This document shows, piece by piece, positions 23,955 through 33,566 of a DNA stretch of 36,120 bases (positions within the stretch are counted from its first letter, which is position 1; every line of letters starts with the position of its first letter). The notes beneath the pieces were generated by a model. The model had not been told where the DNA came from. It saw nothing but the letters and a program-made list of their open reading frames with translations, and searched no databases. The DNA lies in assembly GCA_009694125.1 (NCBI GenBank), contig SHVT01000010.1:1-36120 (forward strand), in the 5' to 3' direction. A program made the position numbers and the translations under genes. The stretch is from Rhodospirillaceae bacterium. Its GTDB lineage: Bacteria; Pseudomonadota; Alphaproteobacteria; CACIAM-22H2.

Positions 23955-24572
23955 TCACGCCGACGCCGGCGGCGGAACGTTGATCGCGGCGATGCGCCAA
24001 TCGCGCCCACCGTCTTTGCGGGCAATGTGGTCGAGCCGGGTCAGCGACAGCGTGTCCACGCTGAACGCCAGCGCCCGCTCGGGCCCCAAGGCAAGGGCGT
24101 GGCCAAGGGCGGCGCGAATCGTACCGCCATGGGCCACGGCGACGATGTCCCGTCCCGGATGGGCGAGGGTCAGCCTGTCCACCGCTTCGGCCACGCGAAT
24201 CATCATTTGGGCGAAGCTTTCGCCTCCCGGCGGCACAAATTCAGCCGACGCGAGCCATAGTTTGTGGTCGTCGTGAAAACCGATTTCGGCGTGGCTTTTT
24301 CCCTGCCATTCGCCGAAATTCTGTTCGGCCAGGGCGGGATCGACAATCGGCGGCGGCGCGGAGCCTGCGCCGCGTATCGCCGCCGCGGTGTCGCGACAGC
24401 GACTCAATTGGCTTGTCACCCATACCGCACTGCCTGGCAGGACCAGCCCCAGCGCCTCGAACCGGGCCGAATCGGATAGATCGGCGGCAACGTCGCTCTG
24501 GCCGTAAATGCGGCCGCCGGGATTGATCACGGGCGCGTGGCGTATCCACCACCACCGCGTCACGGTGGTCAT
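23955..24572 (-). CDS. cobC: Histidine phosphatase, probable alpha-ribazole phosphatase CobC
   Basis: A 205-residue phosphoglycerate-mutase-fold phosphatase. The phosphohistidine motif is R11-H12-A-P (RHA in place of the usual RHG), then Y-G-Q-S-D-V-A near residues 23-29, the acid region E-Q-N-F-G-E-W-Q-G near residues 83-91, and the second histidine in V-A-V-A-H-G-G-T-I-R near residues 143-152. In the nucleotide-loop pathway CobC removes the 5'-phosphate of alpha-ribazole phosphate or cobalamin phosphate. The four-base ATGA overlap with cobS and the surrounding cob genes support this over a general phosphatase. The riboswitch begins just after its stop. Confidence 0.88.
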   Translation of the reverse strand: MTTVTRWWWIRHAPVINPGGRIYGQSDVAADLSDSARFEALGLVLPGSAVWVTSQLSRCRDTAAAIRGAGSAPPPIVDPALAEQNFGEWQGKSHAEIGFHDDHKLWLASAEFVPPGGESFAQMMIRVAEAVDRLTLAHPGRDIVAVAHGGTIRAALGHALALGPERALAFSVDTLSLTRLDHIARKDGGRDWRIAAINVPPPASA

Positions 24573-25354
24573 GGTACCGCCAGTGCCGCCAGCAGCATGG
24601 CGATTTCGACGACTTGTTGAACCGCGCCAAGGACATCGCCGGTGTAGCCGCCGAGCCGGCGCTGCGCCAGCCAGGACGCCCAGGCGACAACAAGGGCGGC
24701 GGCGGCAAGCGCGGCGATGCCCATCAACGGGCCAAGGCCAACAAAGGCGAAGACGGCGCCGATGCCGACGGCATCGATCATGCGGTGGCGCTCCGGCCGC
24801 CCGGCGACCGCGCCGAGGCCATGATCCCTCGCGGGTCCGAGAAAATACATGACCGGGACCATCGCCGCCCGCGACATCGCACCGGTCGCAATCAGCACCG
24901 TGGCCACATCCCAGGCCCAGCCATAAGAGGAAATGGCCAGCACCCTCAACGAGATCGAGGCGATTAAGGCAAGAACGCCGAAAGTGCCGATGCGGCTGTC
25001 ATGCATGATCGCGAGTCGGCGCTCGCGGTCGCGGCCGCCGAGGCCATCGGCGGTGTCGGCCAGTCCATCTTCGTGAAGCGCGCCGGTCGCCACAATCAGC
25101 GTGAAGACGGCGAGCATTGCCCCAATGGCGGGCGGCAACCCGATGCCTTCGGCCAGCGCATAGACCAGCCCGCCACCGAAGCCGAGCAAGGCGCCGACGA
25201 TCGGAAAGCCGCGAACCGCATCGGCCAGCCCGCCCGGCGCCAGCGCCGGGGCTTCAAGCGGAAACCGCGTGAGGAAGGCCATCGAGACACGTGCATCGTA
25301 TCGCCAACCCGGCATTACCGGTTCGGCGGCGGGGTCGGGCCGGATGTCTGACAT
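24569..25354 (-). CDS. cobS: Adenosylcobinamide-GDP ribazoletransferase (cobalamin synthase) CobS/CobV
   Basis: A 261-residue integral membrane enzyme that joins adenosyl-GDP-cobinamide to alpha-ribazole. Hallmarks are F-L-T-R-F-P near residues 27-32, the acidic metal-binding G-A-L-H-E-D-G-L-A-D-T-A-D-G-L-G-G near residues 90-106, M-H-D-S-R-I-G-T-F-G near residues 116-125 and G-A-M-S-R-A near residues 156-161. Several hydrophobic helices fill the second half. Pseudomonas-type naming would call it cobV; here it is the synthase, not the chelatase subunit also named CobS. It is divergent from cobT with an 86-base shared control gap, and its end overlaps the start of cobC. Confidence 0.95.
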   Translation of the reverse strand: MSDIRPDPAAEPVMPGWRYDARVSMAFLTRFPLEAPALAPGGLADAVRGFPIVGALLGFGGGLVYALAEGIGLPPAIGAMLAVFTLIVATGALHEDGLADTADGLGGRDRERRLAIMHDSRIGTFGVLALIASISLRVLAISSYGWAWDVATVLIATGAMSRAAMVPVMYFLGPARDHGLGAVAGRPERHRMIDAVGIGAVFAFVGLGPLMGIAALAAAALVVAWASWLAQRRLGGYTGDVLGAVQQVVEIAMLLAALAVP

Positions 25355-25386
25355 TGTTTTCCGACTTTCAGATCGGTCGCCGTGCG

Positions 25387-25416
25387 GTTATAGGACAACC
25401 GGAAGCATCGCGCCAA
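25387..25416 (-). promoter_or_regulatory. Candidate promoter for cobS-cobC
   Basis: On the minus strand TTGGCG (plus 25411-25416), 18 bases, then TATAAC (plus 25387-25392), about 32 bases before the cobS ATG, inside the divergent cobS/cobT gap. The spacing is acceptable and the position right. No matching plus-strand promoter for cobT was clear, and no riboswitch was seen in this gap. Confidence 0.35.
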
Positions 25417-25440
25417 CCGCACATTAACAAACCGGTCGAA

Positions 25441-26466
25441 ATGCCCGAACGCCCGCCCGCGTCATTCGATGAAATCCGCGCCCTGGTGCGTGAACTTCCG
25501 GGACCGGATTTGGAAGCCGCTTCCGCGGCGGCCGCGCGGGAGGCGCAGCTCACCAAGCCGGCCGGATCCCTGGGCCGGCTCGAGGAGCTGGCTGCCTGGC
25601 TCGCCACCTGGCAGGGGCGGCATCCGCCGCGCATCGCCCATCCCCGCACCTGTGTGTTCGCGGGCAATCATGGCGTCGCCGCGCGCGGTGTTTCGGCCTA
25701 TCCCGCCTCGGTCACCGGCCAAATGGTCAAGAATTTCATCGCCGGAGGGGCCGCGGTCAATCAGCTGTGCAAGACCGCGGATGCGGATTTGCGCGTCTAT
25801 GAAATGTCGCTCGACCGGCCCACGCGCGATTTCACCGAGACCGCCGCACTCGACGAGGAGGACTGCGCCATCGCGACCGCCTATGGGATGATGGCCGTTG
25901 AGCCCGGTATCGACCTGCTTTGCCTGGGTGAAATGGGCATCGCCAACACCACACCCGCCGCGGCCATCTGCCTCGCTTTATTCGGCGGCGAGGCCAAGGA
26001 TTGGGTCGGCCCCGGCACTGGCGTGACCGGGGATGTGTTGGCGCGGAAGACCGCCATCGTCCGGGCCGGGGTCGACAAACACCGCGCGAACCTCAACGAT
26101 CCGCTGGAAGTCCTTGCCCGCCTGGGCGGTTATGAATTCGCCGCCATCGGCGGGGCCATCCTGGCGGCGCGGCTGGCGCGGGCGCCGGTCGTGCTCGACG
26201 GCTTTGCCTGCACCGCCGCGGCGGCGATCCTGTTTGCCATCGACCGCCATTCGCTGGATCATTGCATCGTGGCCCATGTGTCGGCCGAACCAGGCCATCG
26301 GCGCCTGCTCGAGCGGCTGGGCAAACGCGCCCTCTTCGATTTCGGCATGCGCCTCGGCGAAGCCTCCGGCGCCACGCTTGCCATACCCATATTGAAGGCC
26401 GCTGCGGCTTGTCACGCTGGCATGGCGACCTTCGCCGCGGCCGGCGTCAGTGGGAGGGTTGATTGA
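25441..26466 (+). CDS. cobT: Nicotinate-nucleotide:dimethylbenzimidazole phosphoribosyltransferase CobT
   Basis: A 341-residue enzyme that makes alpha-ribazole phosphate from dimethylbenzimidazole and nicotinate mononucleotide. Family motifs are L-T-K-P-A-G-S-L-G-R-L-E-E-L near residues 37-50, V-F-A-G-N-H-G-V-A near residues 73-81, D-L-L-C-L-G-E-M-G-I-A-N-T-T near residues 158-171, the G-P-G-T-G loop, and C-terminal R-L-G-E-A-S-G-A near residues 302-309, which holds the catalytic glutamate. The start at 25441 fits the family length; a longer in-frame reading begins inside the divergent cobS gene. It completes the loop-assembly set CobT, CobC, CobU and CobS around the divergent promoter region. 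Confidence 0.95.
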   Translation: MPERPPASFDEIRALVRELPGPDLEAASAAAAREAQLTKPAGSLGRLEELAAWLATWQGRHPPRIAHPRTCVFAGNHGVAARGVSAYPASVTGQMVKNFIAGGAAVNQLCKTADADLRVYEMSLDRPTRDFTETAALDEEDCAIATAYGMMAVEPGIDLLCLGEMGIANTTPAAAICLALFGGEAKDWVGPGTGVTGDVLARKTAIVRAGVDKHRANLNDPLEVLARLGGYEFAAIGGAILAARLARAPVVLDGFACTAAAAILFAIDRHSLDHCIVAHVSAEPGHRRLLERLGKRALFDFGMRLGEASGATLAIPILKAAAACHAGMATFAAAGVSGRVD

Positions 26467-26467
26467 T

Positions 26468-27085
26468 ATGATCCAAGGCGAAGCCAAGAGCATGTCGGAC
26501 ATCGTCGCCTATTTCGCCGACGAATTTCCCGGCGAACGCATTACCCTGGGCGACTTCGTCACCGCGCTTGGGGACCGATCTTTCGGGATCCTGCTGCTGA
26601 TTTTCGCCCTGCCCAGCGCGCTGCCCTTGAGCGCAGTCCCGGGTGTATCCACGGTCTTCGGCATTCCGATGGCGGCGGTGGCCGCGCAGATGATGATCGG
26701 CATGAAAAGGCCGGCGATGCCGGGTTGGCTGCTGTCTCGATCGGTCGCGCGCGCCGACCTGCAACGAGCCGTTGCGCGCGTTCTGCCCTATTTGCGCCGG
26801 CTTGAAAGGGGATTGCGGCCACGCTGGCTGCCGCTGACCGGCGCACTGGCCGAACGTGCCATCGGTGGAGCCTGCTTCTTGCTCGCGCTGATCGTCACCT
26901 TGCCGATTCCGTTCGGCAACCAGCCGCCCTCGCTTGCCATCGCGCTCTTCGCGGTCGGCATCTTCGAGCGCGACGGCCTGTTCGTGATCGTGGGAACGAT
27001 CGCCGGTGTCGTGTCACTATTTCTTTTGTTCGGCGTGTATTTCACGGCCTTGCAGGCGCTGCTGTTACTGTTGCGCCAACTGTAG
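26468..27085 (+). CDS. ExoD-family membrane protein
   Basis: About 205 residues. The start region S-D-I-V-A-Y-F-A-D-E-F-P-G-E-R-I-T-L-G-D and the following G-D-R-S-F-G-I-L-L-L-I-F-A-L-P-S-A-L-P match ExoD, named for an exopolysaccharide defect in Rhizobium. There are about four hydrophobic segments; the molecular function is unknown. ATG 26468 lies one base after the cobT stop, with GGGAGGG at a useful distance; ATG 26492 is a second choice. The tight join to cobT suggests co-transcription, but ExoD has no known role in cobalamin synthesis, so this looks like read-through linkage. Converges on lpd with 15 bases between. Confidence 0.88.
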   Translation: MIQGEAKSMSDIVAYFADEFPGERITLGDFVTALGDRSFGILLLIFALPSALPLSAVPGVSTVFGIPMAAVAAQMMIGMKRPAMPGWLLSRSVARADLQRAVARVLPYLRRLERGLRPRWLPLTGALAERAIGGACFLLALIVTLPIPFGNQPPSLAIALFAVGIFERDGLFVIVGTIAGVVSLFLLFGVYFTALQALLLLLRQL

Positions 27086-27087
27086 GG

Positions 27088-27099
27088 GCCGACTTCGGC
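27088..27099. terminator. Small hairpin between convergent exoD and lpd
   Basis: GCCGA-CT-TCGGC, followed on the plus strand by TTTA, in the 15-base gap between the two stop codons. Short and weak, but placed where a shared terminator is expected. Confidence 0.3.
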
Positions 27100-27100
27100 T

Positions 27101-28510
27101 TTAGATGTGGATCGGCCGGGCCGCGACGGCCAATGCCGCTTCTTTCAACGCTTCCGCCAAGGTGGGGTGGGCATGACAGGTGCGGGCGATGTCCTCGGCC
27201 GAACCGCCGAATTCCATCACCGTCACCGCCTCGTGGATCAGGGTTCCCGCGTCCGGCCCCAAGATATGCACGCCAAGAACGCGATCGGTGGCGGCATCGG
27301 CCAGGATTTTGACGAAGCCATCGGTGTCGGCGTTACAGCGGGCGCGGCCATTGGCGGTGAACGGGAATTTGCCGGCCTTGTAGGCGATACCGGCGGCTTT
27401 CAGTTCCTCCTCCGTCTTGCCGACAGAGGCAGCTTCGGGCCAGGTGTAGACCACGCCCGGGATGGCGTCGTAGTTCACATGGCCGGCCTGACCGGCGAGA
27501 ATTTCGGCGAGCGCCACGCCCTCATCTTCAGCCTTATGCGCCAACATGGGGCCGGCGATGGCGTCGCCGATGGCGTAGATGCCGGCGACATTGGTGCGGA
27601 AATGACCGTCGGTGCGGATGCGGCCGCGATTGTCCATCTCCACACCCACCGCCTCCAAACCCAAACTCGCGGTATGCGGGCGCCGGCCGATGGCGACGAG
27701 CACGATGTCGGTTTCGATCGTCTCGGCCGCGCCGCCTTTTGCCGGCTCGATGGACAGCGCCACGCGTTTGCCCTTCTTAGCCGCGCCGGTCACTTTCGAT
27801 TCGAGGCGGAATTTCATGCCCTGACGACCGAGCAGGCGATGCAATTGTTTGCCGACCTCGCCATCCATGCCGGGGACGATGCGGTCAAGGAACTCAACCA
27901 CCGTCACCTCCGTCCCCAAGCGGCGCCAGACCGAGCCCATTTCCAGGCCGATGTAACCGCCGCCGATGACAACCATGGTCTTGGGCACGGCCGGAAGGGT
28001 CAACGCGCCGGTCGAGGATACGATTTGTTTCTCGTCAACCGCGACGCCCGGTAGATCCATGTGATCGGAGCCGGTGGCGATGACGATGTTCTTGGCCTTG
28101 AGCCGCTGGTCGCCGCCGCCATTGAGGGTGACGCCGACTTCCCCGGCGGCGACCAGGCGGCCGGCGCCCTTTACATGCTCAACCTTGTTTTTCTTGAACA
28201 GGAACTCAACGCCGCGGGTGTTGTCGCCGACGACCTTGTCCTTGCGCGCCATCATGGCGGCAAGGTCGAGATCGACCTTTCCCACTTTCACGCCGTGTTG
28301 GGCCAGACCGTGGGAGGTTTCCTCGAAAAGGTGCGAGGAATGAAGCAAGGCCTTGGACGGGATGCAGCCGACATTAACGCAGGTGCCGCCCAGCCCCGCG
28401 CGTTTTTCGACACACGCGGCCTTCATTCCGAGCTGCGCCGCGCGGATGGCGCAGACATAACCGCCTGGGCCGCCGCCGATCACGATCAGGTCGAAGCTCG
28501 CCTCCATCAT
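27101..28510 (-). CDS. lpd: Dihydrolipoamide dehydrogenase (E3)
   Basis: A 469-residue flavoprotein that reoxidises dihydrolipoyl groups with NAD. FAD motif G-G-G-P-G-G at residues 12-17, the redox pair G-G-T-C44-V-N-V-G-C49-I-P-S-K, the NAD motif [11 protein letters not shown] near residues 181-191, and C-terminal C-H-A-H-P-T-L-A-E with the His-Glu active-site pair. An ATG-ATG start is present; either Met may be used. It is the last gene of the TCA string, 21 bases after sucB, so it is the E3 of the 2-oxoglutarate complex and may also serve other lipoyl complexes. Confidence 0.95.
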   Translation of the reverse strand: MMEASFDLIVIGGGPGGYVCAIRAAQLGMKAACVEKRAGLGGTCVNVGCIPSKALLHSSHLFEETSHGLAQHGVKVGKVDLDLAAMMARKDKVVGDNTRGVEFLFKKNKVEHVKGAGRLVAAGEVGVTLNGGGDQRLKAKNIVIATGSDHMDLPGVAVDEKQIVSSTGALTLPAVPKTMVVIGGGYIGLEMGSVWRRLGTEVTVVEFLDRIVPGMDGEVGKQLHRLLGRQGMKFRLESKVTGAAKKGKRVALSIEPAKGGAAETIETDIVLVAIGRRPHTASLGLEAVGVEMDNRGRIRTDGHFRTNVAGIYAIGDAIAGPMLAHKAEDEGVALAEILAGQAGHVNYDAIPGVVYTWPEAASVGKTEEELKAAGIAYKAGKFPFTANGRARCNADTDGFVKILADAATDRVLGVHILGPDAGTLIHEAVTVMEFGGSAEDIARTCHAHPTLAEALKEAALAVAARPIHI

Positions 28511-28531
28511 CCCCGTCGCCCCCGGTCAGTC

Positions 28532-29776
28532 TTACAAACCCAGCAACAGGCGCTGGGGATCCTCGATGCATTCCTTGACGCGCACGAGGAAGGTGACGGC
28601 CTCGCGCCCGTCGACGATCCGGTGATCGTAGGAGAGCGCCGTGTACATCATCGGCCGCACCTCCACCTTGTCGCCGACCGCCACCGGCCGCGGCTGAATC
28701 TTGTGCATGCCCAGAATGCCCGATTGCGGCGGGTTGAGGATGGGCGTCGACAGCAGCGACCCGAAGACGCCGCCATTGGAGATCGTGAACGTGCCGCCGG
28801 TCAGGTCTTCGATGGCGAGTTTGCCGTCGCGGGCGCGGGTGCCGAGTTCGGCGATCGTCCTTTCGAGTTCGGCGAAATTCATCCGATCGGCATCGCGTAC
28901 GACCGGGACGACCAGACCTTGCGGCGCGCTGACGGCCACACCGATGTCGTAGCGATTCTTGTAGACGATGTCGTCGCCGTCGATTTCGCCGTTCACGGCG
29001 GGAATTTCCTTCAATGCGGCGATGCAGGCTTTGACGAAAAAGGGGAGAAATCCGAGCCGGACCTTGTGTTTTTTCTCAAAGGAATCCCGAAAGCGTTCGC
29101 GCAGGGCCATTACCTGCGTCATGTCGCATTCGTTGAAGGTCGTGAGGATCGCGGCGGTGTTCTGAGCATGTTTCAGCCGCTCGGCGATGCGTTTGCGTAG
29201 CCGGGTCATGCGAACGCGTTCTTCGCGTTCTCCGGGCGTTCGCGGAACCTGCCGAGTTTCCGCGACCGGGGGCGGAGCCGGTCGCGCGGCCGGAGCCGGC
29301 GCCTGATCGGCGCGCGCCATGACATCACCTTTGGTGACCCGCCCATCCTTGCCCGTGCCGGCCACCGCGCTCGGCTCCAGCTTCGCTTCGGCCATCATCT
29401 TGCGCGCCGCCGGGCCCGACGTCGGCGTTGCCGCGGGCTTTGCGGCTGGCGCGGGTGGTGGCGGCGGCGCGGCTGGCGCCGGAGACGCCTTCGCCGCGGC
29501 CGGGGCCGCTGCCGCCGCCACAGCCGCCCTGGGCGCGCCCGCACCTCCGATGATGCCAAGAACGGTGCCAACGGTGACCGTTTCGCCCGCCGCGACCCGC
29601 ATTTCCGACAATGTGCCGGCAGCGCCCGCGGGCACCTCGAGCGTCACTTTATCGGTTTCCAGCTCGACGATCGGCTCGTCCATGGCGACGCTGTCGCCCA
29701 CGGCCTTGAACCACTTGGCGACGGTGGCCTCGTTCACCGATTCGCCCAGCGCGGGCACCTTGATTTCAACTGCCAT
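28532..29776 (-). CDS. sucB: Dihydrolipoyl succinyltransferase, E2 of 2-oxoglutarate dehydrogenase
   Basis: A 414-residue E2 with one lipoyl domain (residues 1-78; lipoylated Lys42 in [10 protein letters not shown]), an Ala/Pro-rich linker (about 79-120), an E3/E1-binding domain ([11 protein letters not shown], about 120-155), a second Ala/Pro linker and the catalytic domain ending [12 protein letters not shown] with catalytic His. The E-T-D-K-V context is typical of succinyl- rather than acetyl-transferases. GAGGCG precedes the start. It follows sucA by 36 bases and precedes lpd. Confidence 0.96.
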   Translation of the reverse strand: MAVEIKVPALGESVNEATVAKWFKAVGDSVAMDEPIVELETDKVTLEVPAGAAGTLSEMRVAAGETVTVGTVLGIIGGAGAPRAAVAAAAAPAAAKASPAPAAPPPPPAPAAKPAATPTSGPAARKMMAEAKLEPSAVAGTGKDGRVTKGDVMARADQAPAPAARPAPPPVAETRQVPRTPGEREERVRMTRLRKRIAERLKHAQNTAAILTTFNECDMTQVMALRERFRDSFEKKHKVRLGFLPFFVKACIAALKEIPAVNGEIDGDDIVYKNRYDIGVAVSAPQGLVVPVVRDADRMNFAELERTIAELGTRARDGKLAIEDLTGGTFTISNGGVFGSLLSTPILNPPQSGILGMHKIQPRPVAVGDKVEVRPMMYTALSYDHRIVDGREAVTFLVRVKECIEDPQRLLLGL

Positions 29777-29812
29777 CCACGCCTCGTTTCATTCCGCCCA
29801 GTCGATGGAAAA

Positions 29813-32650
29813 TCAGACCGTCAGCGCTTCGTTGACCAATTGTGCCTGTTCTTTCGTATGCCGCTTGTATTGCCCGGTCGCCGGCGATGCCGCGTCGGGG
29901 CGGCCGACATAACGGGCCCGTTTCGCCGCGATGCCGATTCCGCGGAGCACATTTTCGATGCGGCCTTCGATGAACCACCAGGCGCCCATGTTCTGCGGCT
30001 CTTCCTGACACCACACGATTTCCGCTTTCTTGAAGCGGGCGAGTTCGATACCGGCGGCGTTGAACGGAAACGGATAAAGCTGCTCCACGCGCAAGATATA
30101 GACATCTTTGAGCCCGCGTTTGTCCCGTTCCTCCGCGAGGTCGTAATAGACCTTACCGGAGCACATGACCACGCGTTTGATTTTCTCGTCCGGAACGAGA
30201 TTGGGCGCATCATCCCATAAGAGCCGATGGAAGGTCGTATTCGGTCCCATTTCGGCGAGCTTGGACACAGCCGCTTTATGGCGGAGCAGCGATTTCGGGC
30301 TCATCATGATGAGCGGCTTGCGGAAATTCCGCCTCATCTGGCGGCGCAGGATGTGAAAGTAGTTGGCCGGCGTGGTGCAGGCCGCGACCTGCATGTTGTC
30401 TTCTCCGCAAAGCTGAAGGTAACGCTCGAGCCGCGCCGATGAATGTTCCGGTCCCTGCCCCTCATAGCCGTGCGGCAACAACATGACCAACCCGGACATG
30501 CGCAGCCATTTGCTCTCGCCGGAGGCAATGAACTGATCGATGATGACTTGGGCGCCATTGGCGAAATCGCCGAACTGGGCTTCCCACAGCACAAGGGCAT
30601 GGGGCTCCGCCAGGCTGTACCCATATTCAAACCCGAGCACGCCCGCTTCCGAAAGCGGGCTGTCGATGACCTCGAACCCCGCTTGCCCGGTACGGATATT
30701 GTTGAGCGGCACATAACGCCGCTCGTCGTTCTGGTCGACGACAACCGCGTGCCGGTGAGAGAAAGTGCCACGGCCTGAATCCTGGCCGGACAGCCGGACC
30801 GGCGTGCCCTCGGCAAGCAAGGTGCCTAATGCAAGGGCTTCACCCATCGCCCAATCGAGGCCGTCGCCGGTTTCGATCATCTTGCGCCGCTGCTCGAAAA
30901 GGCGGATGACCTTTGGGTTGACGGCGAAATTTTCGGGCGGCGAGCCGATCGCCCGGCCCACCTCGCGCAGCAATTCCATGGGCGCGGCGGTGATGCCCCG
31001 GCGATCGTCGCCCGAGGCGATTTCGAGCCCGGCCCATTTGCCTTCGAGCCAATCGGCCTTGTTCGGCCGGTAGGTGGAAGCGGCCTGAAAATCGCCTTCG
31101 AGTCGCGCCTGAAATTCCGCCATCATGCGGTTCGGTTCGTCCGGCGTGACCACCTCGGCCGCGATCAGCCGCTGGGCGTAGATTTCGCGGGTGGTCGGGT
31201 GACTGGCGATCCTCTTGTACATGACTGGCTGCGTGAACGCCGGCTCGTCGCTCTCGTTGTGGCCGTGGCGCCGGTAACAGAACATGTCGATGACCACGTC
31301 CTTGTGGAAGCGCTGGCGGAACTCGATCGCCAGGCGCGCGGCGTGCACGACTGCTTCGGGATCGTCGCCGTTCACATGCAGGATCGGCGCCTGGACGCTC
31401 TTGGCCACATCGGATGGATAGGGAGAGGACCGCGAATAAGCCGGGCTCGTCGTAAAGCCGATCTGGTTGTTGACGATGTAGTGAATGGTGCCACCGGTTC
31501 TGTAGCCTTTCAGATCGGACAGGCCGAGGGTTTCGGCGACCAGGCCCTGACCGGCGAAAGCCGCGTCGCCGTGCATGAGCAGGCCCATCGCCTGGCTGCC
31601 GTCAGCGTCCTTACGCTGGGCCTGCTTGGCGCGCACCTTGCCGATGACGACCGTGTCCACGGCTTCGAGATGCGACGGATTGGCCGTAAGCGACAAATGC
31701 ACGGTGTTGCCGTCGAAATCGCGGTCGGCCGAAGTCCCCAGATGGTATTTCACGTCGCCCGATCCCTGGACTTCTTCGGGATGGCTGGGATTGCCCTGGA
31801 ATTCGGAGAAAATGGCGGCGAAGGGTTTGCTCATGAAATTGGCGAGCACGTTGAGCCGCCCGCGATGGGGCATGCCGACAACGATGTCCCTGAGACCGAG
31901 CTGTCCCCCGCGTTTGACGATCTGCTCAAGCGCCGGAATCAACGATTCCGCACCCTCGAGGCCAAACCGTTTGGTGCCGACATAACGACGGTCGAGGAAC
32001 CGTTCGAAGACCTCGGCCATAGTCAGTTTTTCGAGGATCGCGCGTTTGCCGCGCTCGGTGAACAGCGCGCGGCCGCGGGCGCTTTCGATATGTTCTTGAA
32101 TCCAGGATTTTTGCTCGGGGTCCTGGACGTGCATGAATTCAAAGCCGGTCGTACCGCAATAGGTCTCTTCCAGGATCGCCACGAATTCGCGGATGGTCGC
32201 GGATTGCCGGCCCAAGACGCCGCCGACGAAAATCGGCCGGTCGTAATCGGCCTCGGTGAAGCCATAAGCCTTGGGGTCGAGTTCGGGATGGGCGAGGCGG
32301 TTTTCCAAACCGAGCGGGTCGAGCCGGGCGTGAAGATGTCCGCGCACGCGGTAGTTGCGGATCAACATGAGCGCGCGAATGGAATCCATCGTCGCGGCGC
32401 GGATCTGTTCAAAATCGAGCGCCGCCGACCGCGGTCGTGCATCGTCGCCATTAACCAGCGGATGGCGTTCGTTCGGCGCCCAACTGGCGCCCCGCGCGTC
32501 GCTTTTTGCGGTGGCCGGTTCGTCCTTGAGCTCGGCGAAGAATTCCGCCCAACCGGGATCGACCGAAGCCGGATTCTGCAAATAACGAAGGTACAGATCG
32601 CTGATGAACGGCGCATTGGCGCCGAGGAGGAAGGAATCGATGTCCTGCAT
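29813..32650 (-). CDS. sucA: 2-oxoglutarate dehydrogenase E1 component
   Basis: A 945-residue thiamine-diphosphate enzyme that decarboxylates 2-oxoglutarate and passes succinyl to the E2 lipoyl group. N-terminal F-L-L-G-A-N-A-P-F-I-S-D-L-Y fits the E2-contacting start; V-G-M-P-H-R-G-R-L-N-V-L-A-N near residues 261-274 and C-Y-R-R-H-G-H-N-E-S-D-E-P near residues 456-468 are the classical E1o motifs; later L-L-P-H-G-Y-E-G-Q-G-P-E-H-S-S-A-R closes the active-site region. The start has GGA nine bases upstream. It is 40 bases downstream of sucD in the same string. Confidence 0.97.
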   Translation of the reverse strand: MQDIDSFLLGANAPFISDLYLRYLQNPASVDPGWAEFFAELKDEPATAKSDARGASWAPNERHPLVNGDDARPRSAALDFEQIRAATMDSIRALMLIRNYRVRGHLHARLDPLGLENRLAHPELDPKAYGFTEADYDRPIFVGGVLGRQSATIREFVAILEETYCGTTGFEFMHVQDPEQKSWIQEHIESARGRALFTERGKRAILEKLTMAEVFERFLDRRYVGTKRFGLEGAESLIPALEQIVKRGGQLGLRDIVVGMPHRGRLNVLANFMSKPFAAIFSEFQGNPSHPEEVQGSGDVKYHLGTSADRDFDGNTVHLSLTANPSHLEAVDTVVIGKVRAKQAQRKDADGSQAMGLLMHGDAAFAGQGLVAETLGLSDLKGYRTGGTIHYIVNNQIGFTTSPAYSRSSPYPSDVAKSVQAPILHVNGDDPEAVVHAARLAIEFRQRFHKDVVIDMFCYRRHGHNESDEPAFTQPVMYKRIASHPTTREIYAQRLIAAEVVTPDEPNRMMAEFQARLEGDFQAASTYRPNKADWLEGKWAGLEIASGDDRRGITAAPMELLREVGRAIGSPPENFAVNPKVIRLFEQRRKMIETGDGLDWAMGEALALGTLLAEGTPVRLSGQDSGRGTFSHRHAVVVDQNDERRYVPLNNIRTGQAGFEVIDSPLSEAGVLGFEYGYSLAEPHALVLWEAQFGDFANGAQVIIDQFIASGESKWLRMSGLVMLLPHGYEGQGPEHSSARLERYLQLCGEDNMQVAACTTPANYFHILRRQMRRNFRKPLIMMSPKSLLRHKAAVSKLAEMGPNTTFHRLLWDDAPNLVPDEKIKRVVMCSGKVYYDLAEERDKRGLKDVYILRVEQLYPFPFNAAGIELARFKKAEIVWCQEEPQNMGAWWFIEGRIENVLRGIGIAAKRARYVGRPDAASPATGQYKRHTKEQAQLVNEALTV

Positions 32651-32690
32651 GTTTATGTCCGTTCGGCCCCAACCACTGGCGAGGCGGTCA

Positions 32691-33566
32691 TCAACCCCGC
32701 ATCGCCTCTGCCATGGCCGCGCCCAGCCCCGCCGGCGCTTCGGCCACGCGCATGCCGGCGCTTTTCAGCGCCTCGATCTTTTCTCCGGCGCCGCCGCGCC
32801 CGCCCGCGATGATGGCACCGGCATGGCCCATCCTGCGGCCCGGGGGGGCGGTGAGACCGGCGATGAACCCGACGACGGGTTTCTTTCGCTTTTCCCGACG
32901 CAAGAAAGCGGCGGCTTCTTCTTCCGCCGTGCCCCCGATTTCGCCGATCATGACGATGCCCTGGGTTTCGGAATCGGCAAGAAACAGCTCAAGGCAATCG
33001 ACGAAATTGGTGCCATTGACGGGGTCGCCGCCGATGCCGATGCAGGTGGTCTGGCCGAGCCCGGCGGCGGTCGTCTGCGCCACCGCCTCATAGGTCAGCG
33101 TGCCCGAACGCGACACGATCCCGATGCGGCCGCGACTGTGGATGTGACCGGGCATGATGCCGATCTTGCATTCGCCGGGCGTGATGATCCCCGGACAGTT
33201 CGGCCCGATCAGCCGGGTCTTGGAGCCCTGCAGCGCCCGTTTGACAACAACCATGTCGAGCACCGGGATGCCCTCGGTGATGCACACCACCAGACGGATG
33301 CCGGCATCGATCGCTTCAAGGATCGCATCGGCGGCAAAGGGCGGCGGGACATAGATGGCCGAAGCGTCTGCCCCGGTCGCCGCCGCGGCCTGGGCCACGG
33401 TGTCAAAGACCGGGAGGTCGATATGTTTGGTCCCGCCCTTGCCGGGTGTGACGCCGCCAACCATGCGGGTGCCGTAGGCGATCGCCTGTTCGGAATGGAA
33501 CGTGCCTTGAGCGCCGGTAAAGCCCTGGCAGATCACACGTGTCTGGGCGTTGACGAGAACGGCCAT
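32691..33566 (-). CDS. sucD: Succinyl-CoA synthetase alpha subunit
   Basis: A 291-residue subunit. It begins [18 protein letters not shown], the CoA-binding Rossmann start, and has G-P-N-C-P-G near residues 122-127, S-R-S-G-T-L-T-Y-E near residues 152-160, and the active phosphohistidine in M-G-H-A-G-A-I near residues 244-250. ATG 33566 shares one base with the sucC stop (TGATG), so translation is coupled. A longer in-frame reading runs into sucC and is not credible. Confidence 0.96.
   Translation of the reverse strand: MAVLVNAQTRVICQGFTGAQGTFHSEQAIAYGTRMVGGVTPGKGGTKHIDLPVFDTVAQAAAATGADASAIYVPPPFAADAILEAIDAGIRLVVCITEGIPVLDMVVVKRALQGSKTRLIGPNCPGIITPGECKIGIMPGHIHSRGRIGIVSRSGTLTYEAVAQTTAAGLGQTTCIGIGGDPVNGTNFVDCLELFLADSETQGIVMIGEIGGTAEEEAAAFLRREKRKKPVVGFIAGLTAPPGRRMGHAGAIIAGGRGGAGEKIEALKSAGMRVAEAPAGLGAAMAEAMRG

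Noticed and set aside
25355-25440. A second cobalamin riboswitch between cobS and cobT
   Set aside because: No B12 box or core motif is present and the gap is too short.
31199-32812. A 537-codon plus-strand open frame opposite sucA
   Set aside because: sucA is unmistakable on the minus strand; the plus frame is its mirror. The same holds for 27107-28054, 28061-29200 and 33647-34705.
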